Assembly: GCA_949825065.1 (NCBI GenBank)
Contig: OX463847.1
Coordinates: forward strand, 38,807,042-38,871,041
From: Odontocerum albicorne
Lineage: Eukaryota > Arthropoda > Insecta > Trichoptera > Odontoceridae
Reading direction: 5' to 3'
DNA length: 64,000 nucleotides
Shown: positions 10,965 to 25,900 of the stretch, in pieces
Position numbering within the stretch: position 1 is the stretch's first letter
How the letters are laid out: every line of letters begins with the position of its first letter
Notes under the pieces: model-generated
Databases searched by the model: none
What the model saw: the letters and a program-made list of their open reading frames with translations, nothing else
Told to the model about the DNA's origin: nothing
Translations under genes and position numbers: made by a program

Positions 10965-13900
10965 ATGAAGAACAATTCAAAGAAAATTACTGAGGAATGG
11001 AACAAATTTAAGAAGAGAGAACATGTTGTCAAAGAAGAAGAATTTCCTTCGATGAAGAGGATTTCTGTTTGGTGGGAAAGGAAGAAAAAGGAAGTTATCG
11101 AAGAAGCAAAAAGAAGGATGAAAAGATTTCAAATAAACTCCTCGGCTAATTGCTTGCATTATCTGGGTGATGATAATTTGCATTGGCAGGAAAAGTAAGT
11201 AAAACACTTCATCTTGGTCGTGGCTAATAATTATCCTTAATTATATTACGCTAAACGAAATATGTAGTGGTGTAGAGTCCACGCGCTGTAAGGAAAGAAT
11301 AGTGTAGAAGGGTGACCATGATTTTATATTTATTATATATTCAGATTATTTAGTTTATTTATTTATTATTCATTTAAAAATACAGAAGGGGATTTTTTTA
11401 TTTAGAACAAATATTTGTTTATTGATACAGAAAAAGAAAGTTTGAAAGAAACAAGAAGTTTTATTTATTTCTAAGAAACCTTATATTTTATTTATAAATA
11501 CACAATGGAAAATTTTAAAGAAATATACATTTTTGTTTTTTTAGAAACATCTCGATAACTTGAAAATTGTTTTCGATCTAACAAATAGAATTTATCTACA
11601 TCGAATAATTAATGTAGAATTTCAGCATTTTTAATAATTGTAAATTAATTAAAAAATAGGGAAGAAAACAATTACACATATGTTTATTAAGATATATAAT
11701 ACACGAGTGTCATAACCCTAATTGATCAGTCTGCAAAAGTGCAAGGGTTGTCACATACACATATGTTTATTAAGATATATAATACATGAGTGTGACAACC
11801 CTAATTGATCAGTCTGCAAAAGTGCAAGGGTTGTCACATACACATATGTTTATTAAGATATATAATACATGAGTGTGACAACCCTAATTGATCAGTCTGC
11901 AAAAGTGCAAGGGTTGTCACATACACATATGTTTATTAAGATATATAATACATGAGTGTGACAACCCTAATTAATCAGTCTGTAAAAGTGCAAGGGTTGT
12001 CACATACCCCTTTTATCGATGGGTTTAAGTTTAATCGTTTCCCTTTAAGTATTATAATTAACTATTGAAAGGAACTTTATGAGAACTTAAGTTGAGTAAG
12101 AGACTTGAAGACATCCACATCAAGGGGTGGTCAGCGCATACCATATAGGCATTTCAAGGAACGGCACGCGACCATACCTTAAATTGGATGCCTGTGGCAA
12201 CATATGGTTACAGCGCCCCTAGCCCCTCAACACTTCCAATTGTTACCAGTTCCTCGAAAAAACTTGTTGTTGACTGCTTTTTATTGATCTGTAGAACCTG
12301 GAGAATGGATACGTTAGTGGAGCAGTCCATGAGATGCGAAGTATTCCGTACCAACACTTTATCTCTAAAACATCCAGTATTCATCTATATTTAAGAAAAT
12401 GTTGGATGGCCCCTGTGACGTTTGAAATGTCATGTCTCAAAGGGAGGGGGTAAAATCGTTTTTTTATAAATCGAATCGTTTTTTTATAAATCGAACAATT
12501 GTTTTTCTCTAAGCTGACGTTTTAATTCCTAATTTTAATTATACTGAGTTTCCAATGTATTGTATGATTTGCATCTACCTTTAAATAGGCCAAGATCCAC
12601 TATGAATTAATACTAATTACGATAATTTAATTTTAGGTATAAAAAAGTCGAATATCGTATACCCCATCCCTAGCCAATGCAGACTAACGTAGTGACTTTT
12701 GACAGACGTCGCCAAATATTTTTGATTTTAACAAACTGACATATTTTTGCTAATTTGTAACAAGATGTATTAATTTGTCATTATTGTTAGTTTTATGTAA
12801 TGTATTTACCTAAATAACTTGCTATTTATTAGAATCAAGGCTTATATTAAAGTTCATAAAATAATTAAAATTACTGAACGTCGTTACAAGGTGCAAATTT
12901 GTGAACTGTCACAGGGACCATGCTACATTTTCACTAGTATAGTAAGGTCCAAAAGGCTTATTTATATTTATTTATTAAACTTTTTATTGCAAATACAATC
13001 AGGCGGGCTTATTGCCAGATGGCAATCTCTTCCAACCAACCAAGTTTCCGGCAAAATAGAACATGTATGGACAGATACTACGCCGGCCAAGTCCAACGTA
13101 TAATAAGGCGATATTTAGTTCAAATTTAATATATCCACTTTCAGTAGTATGTTAGTATGTTGACCAGAGCCGGTAGAATACGTGACGTGTAGTTATATTC
13201 TAAAATATTAAAAATTTAATATCGCGCGATTATCAAGTTTCTTTCAAAATAAGGGGAATACCTGATTGAAATTAATGGAGGTTTATATTCTGTGAATGGA
13301 AAATTGGCAAAATGTAGGAATTGTTGGTTGCTTGAACCCAAACAGATAGTTATAATAAGAATTGTCAATTTCATACAGTGAAATAATTAATTTCCTTCTG
13401 TCAGGTAATATTGTCGAGTAGAAATACTTAATCAATGGTTCATAGTTCAATGACGTGCGATCTATATGCAATTTATAGTTTATAAATCTAAGCAATCAAC
13501 GCTGCACGCCCTCCGACTATGGGACACTGTAGAAAGTAGACTACACAGTGGAGTTGTAGTAAACGACTGCTTTAACCAGTTATATGTAGAAAAATTCTCA
13601 ATTAATGTAATTATATTATATGATGTTTTAACCGTTCTGTAAAATTCATATTCTCAAAGCGTTATTTCACCAAGACACGAAGAGTTTCTTCATGAGCTCC
13701 TGTTTTTTTAGATGCATTTGGTGCGTGGCCCACTCTGTGTTCTTGGGGCTGGCTATCTACGTGATGTGGATCGCTGTAGCGGTCATCGTCTCCCCCACAG
13801 TGACCAACAGCCGGCCTGAAGGAGCCACCATTGACCAGATCAGATATCCGGGGATTGCACTTTGCCCAATCAACAAGCTCAGCAAAATGAGGGTGACAAT

Positions 13901-16900
13901 GTTCGCAAGAGAATTGTATGAACTTTCAATTACTTCGTAATGTATGATATTATTAATTTATTTTATTTATACAGGGTGACCCATGAAAGGCTAAATGATG
14001 TGCATCGCTGTACTGCGCACACTGCTATCTTCGCCTTGGCAGTGTGCGCAGTAGCTCCATCCTGTTGGAACTATACCTCCTGTTTATCTTCGACCGCCGG
14101 GCATAAATTTTTTTTCAAGCATTGTCCTATATAGGCCCCCGTTGATTCTGGTTGATCTTCCTCATTTTCAAAGAAATAGGGGCTTATAACTCAGCCATAA
14201 TACCGCAAAACAGTACATTTTTGGGGATGCAATTGATGCTGATGTAATTCCTTGAGATTCTCAGTACCCCAAAATCTGCAGTTTTGTTTCTCATCATTCA
14301 TTATCAAGTTGTTCAAAAAGTTTTTCTTATCTCTGGCAAGGTGTTTAAATCGAATGGCGTACTACAGGCGCTGCTGAGTATCTTGGAATAGTAAAGTTCT
14401 ATAACTTATAAAAAAAGAAAATAAAAAAGATTTAAAATGAACAAGATATATCTTTTTCAACCCCTTCAGTCTTTCAGTGGCCACTCTGTATGATATAAAT
14501 AAACGGCATAATGTACCTTATAATAAAAATAACAAAAAACAAAAGAGCCAATTGTCACTTAACACATTAAGCTTGACAGAATATATGAAAAAATAAAAAA
14601 AATATTATATATTACACAACTACCACAAAAACCATCAGATAGGTAATAAATCGTACAAAATCACATCTTACCCACATAATACGGGGCCGTCCACAGGCGC
14701 ACAGCCCGCACTGCGCAAAAAAATACAAGCGCAAAAGACAAAATACCAATTGACAAAAAGTATGAAAGACGCTATCAGATTGGTGTAACTTTACATATCC
14801 TCTTCAGCACGTGAGAAAATCACAAAAATAGAAAAAAAAAAACAATAATAATTTAAAAAGCAGTTCCAAAAAGCTCGAAAGACGTGCGGGATTCCATTTC
14901 AAGGCATATATTATTCAGAAGTACTTTTTCAGGCACTCCTTAGATGTCAGCAAACTAATTCCTATACATTCAGTAATTTTAATTACAATATTTTATCAAC
15001 TTTAATATACTATTAACCTCGATTCTAATAAATAGCAAGTTATTTAGGTCAATAAATTACATAAAACTAACAATAATTACAAATTAATACATGTTGTTAC
15101 AAATTAGTAAAAATGTGGCAGTTTGTTAAAATCAAATATATTTGGTGACGTTTGTCAAAAGTCACTACGTTAGTCTGCATTGGCTAGAGATGGGGTATTC
15201 GATAATTGAATTTTCGATTTTTTTATACCTAAAATGAAATGTTCGTAATTGGTATTAATTCATTGTGGATCTTGGCCTATTTAAAGATAGATACAAATCA
15301 TACAATAAATTAGAAAGTCAGTATAATGAAAATAGTATAAGTTCTACAGTATAAGTTCAGAGAAAAACAATTTTTCGATTTATAAAAAAAAACGATTCGA
15401 TTTGTAAAAAAAAAAGTTTTACCCCATCCCTTTGAGACATGACGTTCAAAACGCCACACGACCTATCCTAGATTTTCTGAACTATAATCAATAAATTCTT
15501 GGAGTTTCGGACAATCGATCCTTCCATTCATGACTTTGAAAAGAATAATCAAACCCGCTTATATTCTGCTTAGTATTCTATGGCGGAGTCCGAAGAGTTT
15601 TCCACGGAAGACAATGTATTCTCATTAATTACTATTCTGGTGGAGCTGTTGATACAATGCCTTCCGGGTCTAGTTAGTAAGACGCCTGTCTTTTGATCTG
15701 AGGGCTATGAGTTCGATTTCTGTTGGTGCCTTTTTTTTAAAAAAAAAAGGAGATCGAAACTGGTTTTCATATAAGGCTTCTGTAACATATTTCTGGTTGG
15801 TTCGCAAAAATTGTAACATAACAATAAACCTAATTATATATCACGAAAGTGTTAACAATGCAATACGGTATGGTACAATAAAACTTAGTGTTACAATTAA
15901 AAGATAAATATGTAAATTATATAATACTTTATGGATATTATCTATGATCTTGTTTGCTGTATCAATAATTAATAAAAATACATTAATGAAAGAAACTGCT
16001 GAGGTGTTGAAATCTCAGATTTACACAGAATTGAGTTTATAATATTTCGAAACTAACTGGCAATATAAACTTCGACCAAGGCTTACAACAAGAAATTTGG
16101 TGCTTTGCCTAGAGCTTCTATAGAGTGACTGACTACTGAAAAGAAACTTCAAATAACACTAAATCAAGGGAGGACTTTATTTTATACTATTCTTCTTCTT
16201 CTCAGTGTCATGTCAGGTCCCCCCAACGTTGAATATCACTTGAGAGTAGATATATTTGTCCCCGGCAGCCCGAAAAAGATCTCCAACGCCCCTTATGCCA
16301 GTCCAATCACGTATATTGCGGAGCCAGGAGATTTGCCTCCTGCCAACACCTTTTCGGCCTTCTATTTTGCCTTGGATGATCAGGTGCAGTAATTTGTACT
16401 TTGCTCCTCTAAGTAGGTACATGACCCAAGTAGGACACCTTTCGGATTTTAATATTAGTCAGCAACTCTCTGTCAACTTTGGCTCTTTGAAGAACCCTTG
16501 TATTGCTGACCATATCCGTTCAGGGTATCCGTAGCATTCCCCGGTGCATCCACATTTCGAATGCTTCCAGTCAGTTCATACTACCTACTTTGAGGGTCCA
16601 TGATTCCACTCCATGCAATAACACTGACCAAACGTAGCGTTTGACAAACCCTTGTCGAAGTTTCAACTTTAGATTACCATCACAGAATACGCTTCTCATT
16701 TTACGAGTATTAAAAGCCGCACGAGATGATTCAATTCTGCACTTGACTTCGGTTTCTGGGTCGAGGTCTTCTACTGGGATACTTCCGAGGTAATATTATT
16801 AAGTGACCAAAAAAGTTTATGAGGTTTTTATAAACATTTTTTTAATTTTTTCAGCGCCCCCCTTGGGAAACTTTATCTCAACATATGATAAAATTGTAAG

Positions 16901-19900
16901 CGTAGCTGCGTTCGTGATTTTTTTAATTCTTCCAAAATATCTAGCTGTATGTGTATTTTTTAAATTTCAAAAAGCTAGTTTGGAAATATAACAGCTTTGA
17001 ACTAATAATGTTTATTACATAATAAATGCTTCCAAAACTCAAAACAAATGATGCTGGTGACACAGAGATTTCTGAACTGTCGTAAAGTGTTTGCAATAAA
17101 TTAAGGGCGAAAAATTGTTGACTTAGTATGAAAAAAAAAAATCGCTCCCCTTTGCTACAATGTACGGAATGAACGAATCTTCTATTCGTGAAGTGCTCAA
17201 AAAAAAAGAAAAATAAATTCTTTCATGTTTTGGTGTTGCATCTCAATTTAATATTTCAAAAAAATACTTTGAACTTTCGATATTTCCAGACTTTCCAGTG
17301 GGCGAGTTCTCGCGACAGAGTACTCCGAAGAACGTTTGGTCAAACTTTTGGGCTTCATGGGACTTGCGTACAATTTCGAAGAGCCCAAAGGAACGCAGTT
17401 AGACAAACTGCACAACATACTAGAGCCTTACGATTTGGAGGATCTGATGAAAAGGGTAACAAGTCAATTATAGTTGCTGTGGAGTTGCGAATCTTCTGCA
17501 CCTTGGGGCAAGACACAACATCTACGTCCCCTTACACAAAGTGTCGTTTGGGAATAAGGTTGTGGGAACCACGGTCGTCGCTGAATATTGTCAACACATA
17601 CGGTCAACGACCGACGAAACGACCTTTGGATATGTCCAAAGGTCACATACCAAAACAATGACGCGACCGGACAGCGCGCCAGTCCCGTAAACAAATTGTT
17701 TACCCACAATACTATTTACGATGCATTCCACAGTAGAAAGAGAACGCATCACGCTGTCTCGCCGTTTCCGCAAACAAATTGTTTACCCACAATACTATTT
17801 GCGATGTCTGCAATACTTCAATTAACCATTTCTGCACGCACAGAAACGAGATAAAAATATATCGCGGGCGCACTCCCGCGCCCATTCTGAAATGTATAAA
17901 TACCCACTTATCGATAAATAAAACATTCATTCATTCACTCTCTCTTTCCGCATTGCTAATTGACGTATTTTATTTATTTACCAACAACTACTATCATCAT
18001 CTCTTCAGACAATAGCATTCTGCTAAAAGGTGAAAGCCAAACTGCCAAGGCAAAGCTTGTACATACATTTATCAAAGGTTTTGGGTTTAACTTAGCAGTT
18101 CCTTTCTTCTGACTTGATAAAAAAAATGCTGCTTTATTTATTCCCTTCCTTCCCCAAGCTGCGCTTTTAACAATTTAGATAAACTTTTGAGATTTTATCT
18201 AAATTAGGATAATTTTCAATTATACTTGAGAAAATGTAGGATGGTCCCTGTGACATTTGAAATGTCATGTCTCAAAGTGATGGGGTAAAATCGTTTTTTT
18301 TTTACAAATCGAATCGTTTTTTTATAAATCGAAAAATTGTTTTTCTCTAAACTGACGTTTTAATTCCTAATTTTCATAATGTTGACTTTCTAATGTATTG
18401 TATGATTTGTATCTATCTTTGAATAGGCCAAGATCCACTATGAATTAATACTAATTACAAACATTTCATTTTAGCTATAAAAATTTTTTTAAATCCACTT
18501 ATCGTATACCACATCCCTAGCCAATGCAGACTAACGTAGTGACTTTAGACAAACGTCACGAAATAATATTTGATTTTAACAAACTACCACATTTTTGCTA
18601 ATTTGTAACAAGATGTATTAATTTGTTATTATTGTTAGTTTTATGTAATGTATGTTATTTACCTAAATAACTTGCTATTTATTAAAATCGAGGCTTATAT
18701 TAAAGTTGATAAAATAATTCAAATTACTGAACGTCGTTACAAGATTGTATTGGGGTAATTGTGAACTGTCACAGGGACCATGCTATATTTTCTCAAGTAT
18801 AGAATTCCCATTCCAATAAAATATTCCATGTATCGATTTTTTTAGTAAAGCAAATTTGTGGATTGAAATTTTTAATTTCACTGTAGCAAAATTTCATTTG
18901 AAGAGGATCAATAAAGCGAGATATGAGTGTCTTTAACGTGTTCCCCGCGGGGAGCACAAACGCCTGTGATCTGACGACAATCCAAGTTTCAAATCACAAA
19001 TACTTAAAAAAAATGACACAAAACCGGAATAAAAATTGAACTAAAATTTAAAATAATCTTTATTCTAGCGACATCTTTGAAAACCTTGTCAAATAATATA
19101 TATTAGTTTATGAGATATTGTTGAATAAACAGAGCGCCGAATTTTTTTGGTTTCTCAATATTTCCAGCATTAACGACCTGTCTCGCGGATCGAGTCCTGC
19201 GATGAGTCTCTCTTACGTAAATAAACATTACTAAGTCTCTCTTACGTAAATAAACATTACTAGTGCTATATGCATTTGATTGGGTGAGTGTCATGAAGCA
19301 TTGATTTGATCGTAGCATTCCTTTGTTTATTTTACGTAATGTTAAGTTTATCTCCTTTATTTAATGAGTCTCCTTAAGAGTAATGACTATTATTTATTAT
19401 CAGAAAATTACTGAAGTGTCATGTTTACTTGGTGTTGTAATCAAATATCAGTGGTTCTAAACAAAATATGTGTTTAAACTTAGAAATTAAAAAAACGCTG
19501 AAATTGTGCCGCGCACAGGATTCGTGGAATTTGATTTTTAACGCGGTGAACAGGTTAAATATAATATTGTTGATACTAATTGACTGATGTGTATTAACAG
19601 CTATCCCCGCAGTGCGAGGACCTGATGATCCGGTGCCTCCGGCATAACGAGATCGTCAACTGCTCCAGCATATTCAGCATGCATAAATCTTCAGAAGGAT
19701 TCTGCTGTGTATTTAATTACATGAGGGAAAGTGACAATTTATTCCAGTAAGCGCTGCTGCATAAATTTTATTTAAAGCTTTATATGTAATTGGTATATTT
19801 TTTGTCGTTTAGGCAATTTACCTTATTGAAAGTGAGTAGTACCTTAACACTTGCCACCCTGTGATGGATAGCGAGTGACCAGGCCTTATATTTCATTTGT

Positions 19901-22900
19901 TTATTCGAAGTTTTAATACGTAATAAAATGATTTTTATAGCTAATTACAAAAAATAACCTAGCAGATTTTGCATAACTTTGATTTAAAATATACATTTTT
20001 CACTGGACGCTTAGCGTCCAGCACCGTGGCTGACGGATTTTTTTAGCACAGTAAGGCAAGTGTTAAGTAAAGTCAATTTCATGAATAGTCGTATAGGATT
20101 TTCATTCCTTTTGAAATTTATATATTGTAAACATATTTCAGCAATGTAATTTGTTTTCTCAAACGCTGTTTATTCCACTTTTTGTAACGGTATAACTCTA
20201 CCGGTTTCAAGGCTTTTGACTCATCATCAGGGGAACACAAACAAGATTTATTATTCTTCTTCAATAAGGTATTGTTTGTGCTACCCTGAAGATGATGTGA
20301 AAGCATTGAAACCGGTAGGGTTATACCTTTACAAAAAGTGGAATAAACACTGTTAATTCAATAATTGTATACTTTATCATCATCATCCATCACGTCATTT
20401 CCCTGTCGGATAGAGCGCCAGACTTTGCTATCTCGACACAATATCCTTAGCCTCTTCTATATTCATGCACCTTCTCATACAACTTCTTGGATTTTTCTGA
20501 TTTACTACGTTTCCTTCTTTTAGAATATTATTCACTTGGTCCAACTGTATTTTCCTTGGTCTTCCTCCCATACATCTTCCACTCATATTTGCATTCTATA
20601 TTGTCTTTCTTCATTCATTAGTTGGACATGTAGTATATTTTATATATACCAAAAATATTCTTTCTAGGAATAAGAACACAACAAATGATCTGATGGCATC
20701 AACTGGAAAGGCCGGAGGAATTTCAGTAGTGATGGATCCACAATTGGAAGACTACCTGTATACTAGGATTCCGAGCGAAGGGTTTAAGGTCAACCTTATA
20801 AATCTTCTTCTTAAATATAGTGGTAGGGTTAACCCTTCCTTTTCTGTGATGTGTAACTAGTACACATTGCTTCTAAAAACTTTAATATCTCTATAGATAT
20901 TATAAATATTGGGTTCAGATTTTAGGTATTCCTCCGTAATACATTTACGCATTGAATGAAAACAATAATATAAATAATAATTAGCACTTATCGGCCACAT
21001 CAGATATATTTTGTGAAAATCTGGAATAAATTCACCAATACATTCAAACGTGTGTCAGTCTGCGACGTAGGTATATTCATTCTAAAAAACCGTTATGGAT
21101 GAGGAAACGACGCTATTCACGTCTCACTCCCACTCTACTTCGGTATATGGGAACGCAAGAAATATAATCTCAGTTCGCTCGCTTCTCTCGCTTCCGTAGC
21201 TCGCGTGCATTCGTTTGAGGTGGTTTCTTCGCCCGTTTTGTGAGCGTCGACCGATGTTTTTTTTCATGTTTTCAGCAATTAAATTAATTTTTTTATCACT
21301 TTTGACTTCAAATTTTATTAATTTAAGCGATTGGCTATGAATGTTCTTATATTTCCGATTTTAAATCGCTCATTTTTACATGTGTATTGATGTGTATTGA
21401 ATACACATCACCGGAACAGGAAGGGAAAGGTTAAAGTGTAAGGTTCAAGCCCTCTACTAGGTCAACGCATTTAGAATAGTTTTATGTATTTAATAAATGC
21501 CTCCTTGGAAAAATGAGGTTCTGCTTTGTGTAATGCAGTCTACACTTCTGCACACACGGAAAGGGATGACTCCTTTAGACCTATCTTCTTCATGTGCCAT
21601 ATCCAATCCTTCTGACGTTAACGATCACTGTTGAGAAAATATCTGCCTTTAGGCAGCACGGAACAGTTCTTCAGCTTTTTGATGACTAATCCATTCGCGA
21701 AATGATAGTAGGTAACGGAATCACCTTTGGTGTGGTTTCGAGCAATAATGTTAATATTTCTTCAAACTAATAACTTTATGATAGTAAATGAAATTTTAAA
21801 ACCGGTTATTTGCCTATTGAAATGGTACATTGATTGTTAAAGAAACCAAATAATTTTAAAATATAAAAACAAACATTTACAGGTGTTAATCTTCAATCCA
21901 TCTGACTTTCCTGATGTCCCAAGTGGAGGTTGCCTTGAAGAGTCAGTAGTCCCTAATACAGAGCAATTTATCGTTCTGGACGCAACTCTGGTTACAGCAA
22001 CTAAGGAGGTGAAGAAGCTTCCTCAGAAGTCGAGGAACTGCTATGTAGAGACGGACAGGAAGAGTTTGTACGACTCGTACAGTGATTGTGTTGTCAGCTG
22101 TCGGATCGAAAGTTCTAGAAGTGTCTGTGGATGTATACCATTCTTTTTGCCTTCTGCCAATATTGCAGAAGTTTGTGATTTGACTGATAACACCTGCTTA
22201 AGGAAATGGAAAAGTACGTGAACCATTTAAAAATTTTCATTATTTTATTTCAATAATACGAGTATATGCAATCCAAAGTTATGGTGATAGAAAAGTGTGA
22301 AAGCAAAAATAAATGCGATATATTGTGGAACAATGAAAGAATAAAGCAAATTGAGGAATTCTGCCATTCGAGTAGTATTTTCTCAGCTGATGGAAGAGTT
22401 GACTGGAATATTGAACGGTGTGCAGCGATAGGAAACAAAGTCAAAGGGTGACAAAGCCAATTCTAAAATGTTTATACTCCAACAGCACTGTATCAAATCT
22501 GCTAAGATGTAGTCTATAACAGTATTTTTGTACCAACGTTGATGTATGTGAGTGAAACGTTAACGTGGAAAAATACTGGAAGGAGCCGAAAAAATGTCGT
22601 AGAATATATGGGATGACAATTTATTACAGAATACGGAATGAATGTGAACTTAAGGCTGATGTTTTGAGTAAGATGAAGAAATGCAATTTGAAATGGTTTA
22701 GGCATGTAGAACTTATAAATGAGGTAAAACTAATAAAACAAATATATAATATCAGCTCAAACATAAAATCAATATAACATATAACAAATACAAAAACAAT
22801 ATGGAACAAGTACAAAAACAACATAGAACAAATACAATAATGATATAGAACAAATATAAAATCAATAAAGAACAAATACATAAACAATATAGAACAAATA

Positions 22901-25900
22901 CAATATAAAACAAATAGAACAAATACTAAAACAACAAAGAACAATTATAAAAACAATATAGAAAAAATACAAAAACAATGTGGAACAAATACAAAAATAA
23001 TATAGAACAAATACAAAAACAATGTATAACAAATACGAAAATAATGTAGAACAAATACAAAAACAATATGAAACAAATACAAAAACAATATAGAAAAAAT
23101 ACAAAAACAATATGAAACAAATACAAAAATAATATAGAACAAATACAAAAACAATGTAGAATGAATATAAAAACAATATTGAACAAATACAAAAACAATG
23201 TAGAACAAATATAAAAACAATATAGAACAAATACAAAAACAATATAAAACAAATGCAAAAACAATATAGAACAAATACAAAAACAATGTAGAACAAATAT
23301 AAAAACAATATAGACTAAATTCAAAAACAATGTAGAACAAATACAAAAACAATGTAGAACAAATATAAAAACAATATAGAATAAATACAAAAACAATGTA
23401 GAACAAATATAAAAACAATATAGAACAAATACAAAAACAATATAAAACACATGCAAAAACAATATAGAACAAATACTAAAACAATGTAGAACAAATATAA
23501 AAACAATATAGAACAAATACAAAAACAATGTAGAACAAATACAACAACAAAATGGAACAAATATAAAAACAATATAGAACAAATACAAAAGAGACTCTAG
23601 AAGCACACCCTCTTTGTGTAACAGGATAAATCCGTGCCAAGTGGATAAAGAAAGAAAAAATGATGTGGAATTGGCAAATCTTTCCTTTTTGATACATTTG
23701 TGGTATATGGTATACTTGTTGCACTTCTTTTTTACTTTATTGTCAATTCACTGAGAATATTGTTTTTCTTTAAATATAAAAAGTATAGTATCTCATAATA
23801 TTAATTCTTCCATTTATTAATTTCTAGTTTGATAGTATCGTTGGTAAGATGTTTGACTCTTGACCCGAGAGTTTTGGTTTCAGTTCCCGATGATACCCAA
23901 GGATTCCAGTTTGGTTAATGATATCGTTTGGTATCAATACTCATGCGTTAGTTTTATGCAAATGTTTTTTCCTTCACTTCCAATGACAAACCGCGAGTTT
24001 TATGCCTTTTCTTATCGTTTTAAATTTGAAGGCTCTTCTAATGGGGCTGAAGGCAATGTTGTCTTTCGGCCACGAATCACTTATTCGGATTTATTGAAGG
24101 GTACCATGTGAATTAATGAAAAGCTAAATGTATTACTTATTTCTAAAAAAAGTATGTATCATACATTAATATTTATTTTATGGATTTTAGAAAGCTGGGA
24201 AAATGCCTGGTCTGGAGAAGATCAAATGATGGGTATTGATGAGTCTGAGGGGTTTATAGGAAAAGGTCCCCCGTGTATTCATTGCGTCCCCTCGTGCTCC
24301 GATACTAGCTACAGAGCCTGGAGACACTCTATTGAGTTACAGCCAGAATCCCTAAACTTTGACGACGAATCACCTAGATCGACTTTAAAGTAAGAAAATG
24401 TAGCAATATATTATATTATTATTACGACACATGATCAACATAAAACTGGACAGAAGTTATACCGCTCAAGTTCAAGTTGTTAGTTGCGTTAAACCTTGTG
24501 ACTCAGTTTATCAAAAATCTTTGTGCTGTATACTTTGATAACTGTTTCGCAAGCAATTTTGTTAACACATGTTTTGAACCCTCTGCGATTGCCAAGATGA
24601 ATACAAAATTCGAGCTGACGCGAAGTTCAAATTTTGTTCAAAACTGAGAAAAAACAGCATCTGAGACTTGCAATTACGGTGATGAAACCATGAATCGAAT
24701 TCAATGTTATGAGTGATATTCACGTTTTAAATATGGTTGAAGGTCGTTTGAAGACAATTAACTGAATCGCAGATGGTGTTTGACCAGCTTAACAAAGAAG
24801 ATTTTGTGGAGGCTTTGTGGGGGCTTTGTGGGGGCTTTGTGTGGGCTTTGTGGGGGTGGGGCAGAAACATTGGATTCGCTGTATCAATATAGGAGGACAC
24901 TATTTTGAAGGCGATGCAGCCCAAAACGTAATTATTTAATTATAGTATAAATAGGCCAAAACCCGTACGACGGTTGTCGCCAAAGAAAGAATACGAGAAT
25001 TGAATTTTAAATACAAGAGAGCGAGAGAGGAATACTTGGATTCTCTCCGAAAGTAATTCGAAATTTTAATTTTCGGTGCGTCCGTGATACTGAACGAATT
25101 TTAAATACCTAGCTAACAATTTTTGAACCGGTGTAAAAGAGGACGATGTATAAATGATACGTATAAATAAATTTTACATTTATGAATATATATTTTCATA
25201 AATGTAGAATTTGTTTTACTTCCGTGAATATTTCACGAGCTGCAACTAGTAATAAATATGTTTTTAAGCCAGTCCGCTTTTACATTGATCATATACTTCG
25301 TATGAATCCTTTACATCTCTAATCATTTCTATAACGTCTGTATAACAAGACTACACATATTGGGTAACCATTATAGACATTGTGCAGACTTCTATATGAC
25401 TTTAACTTATAACAAGAGTAAAATAAGCGGTGCTATTTTATCGTGTTAGGTTCGTCTCTTCTATTGCACGAATATAACGTCATCTCCGTTGCTGGGCCTC
25501 GTAGTTGAGGATCCCCTCATCATCACAACGTCAATTCTGGTGGAAAACAAAACTGTGCCGTAGAATTTGATTTTTCTTTTTAAGTGAGTGAGCCGCTGCA
25601 CACCAGCAAACTCATCGGCCACACCGCTGTACTTGATCCGATGGCACACCGAAGTGAGACGATCTCAGCACACCAGCATGTTATTTTTTTTAAACAGATT
25701 TGACCAATGTCATATGTATTCTTATACCCCCGAATACTAGGCGGAAAAAATGCCCATGTCATTCGAGGGGAACACCACAGCGCAGAGTTCGAACAGGTGA
25801 TCTTCCGCACTGAAGTCCAGTGCGTTACCATTCAGCTATCTACCTAGAATATAACACTAATTAATAAATATAATATATCAACTGTAAGGTTTGAATTTTT

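Noticed and set aside
13692..13711. ATG at 13692 as the ppkA start
   Set aside because: This ATG lies just before a polypyrimidine tract and AG at 13710-13711; the N-terminal exon at 10965-11194 joins in phase at 13712.
17188..17661. 157-codon plus frame as a gene
   Set aside because: It overlaps ppkA exon 3 in the wrong frame and runs into the LTR-like repeat.
22862..23606. Long minus-strand open frames of Phe/Leu/Cys/Ile-rich protein
   Set aside because: They arise from a stop-free 22-bp tandem repeat and are open in all three frames.
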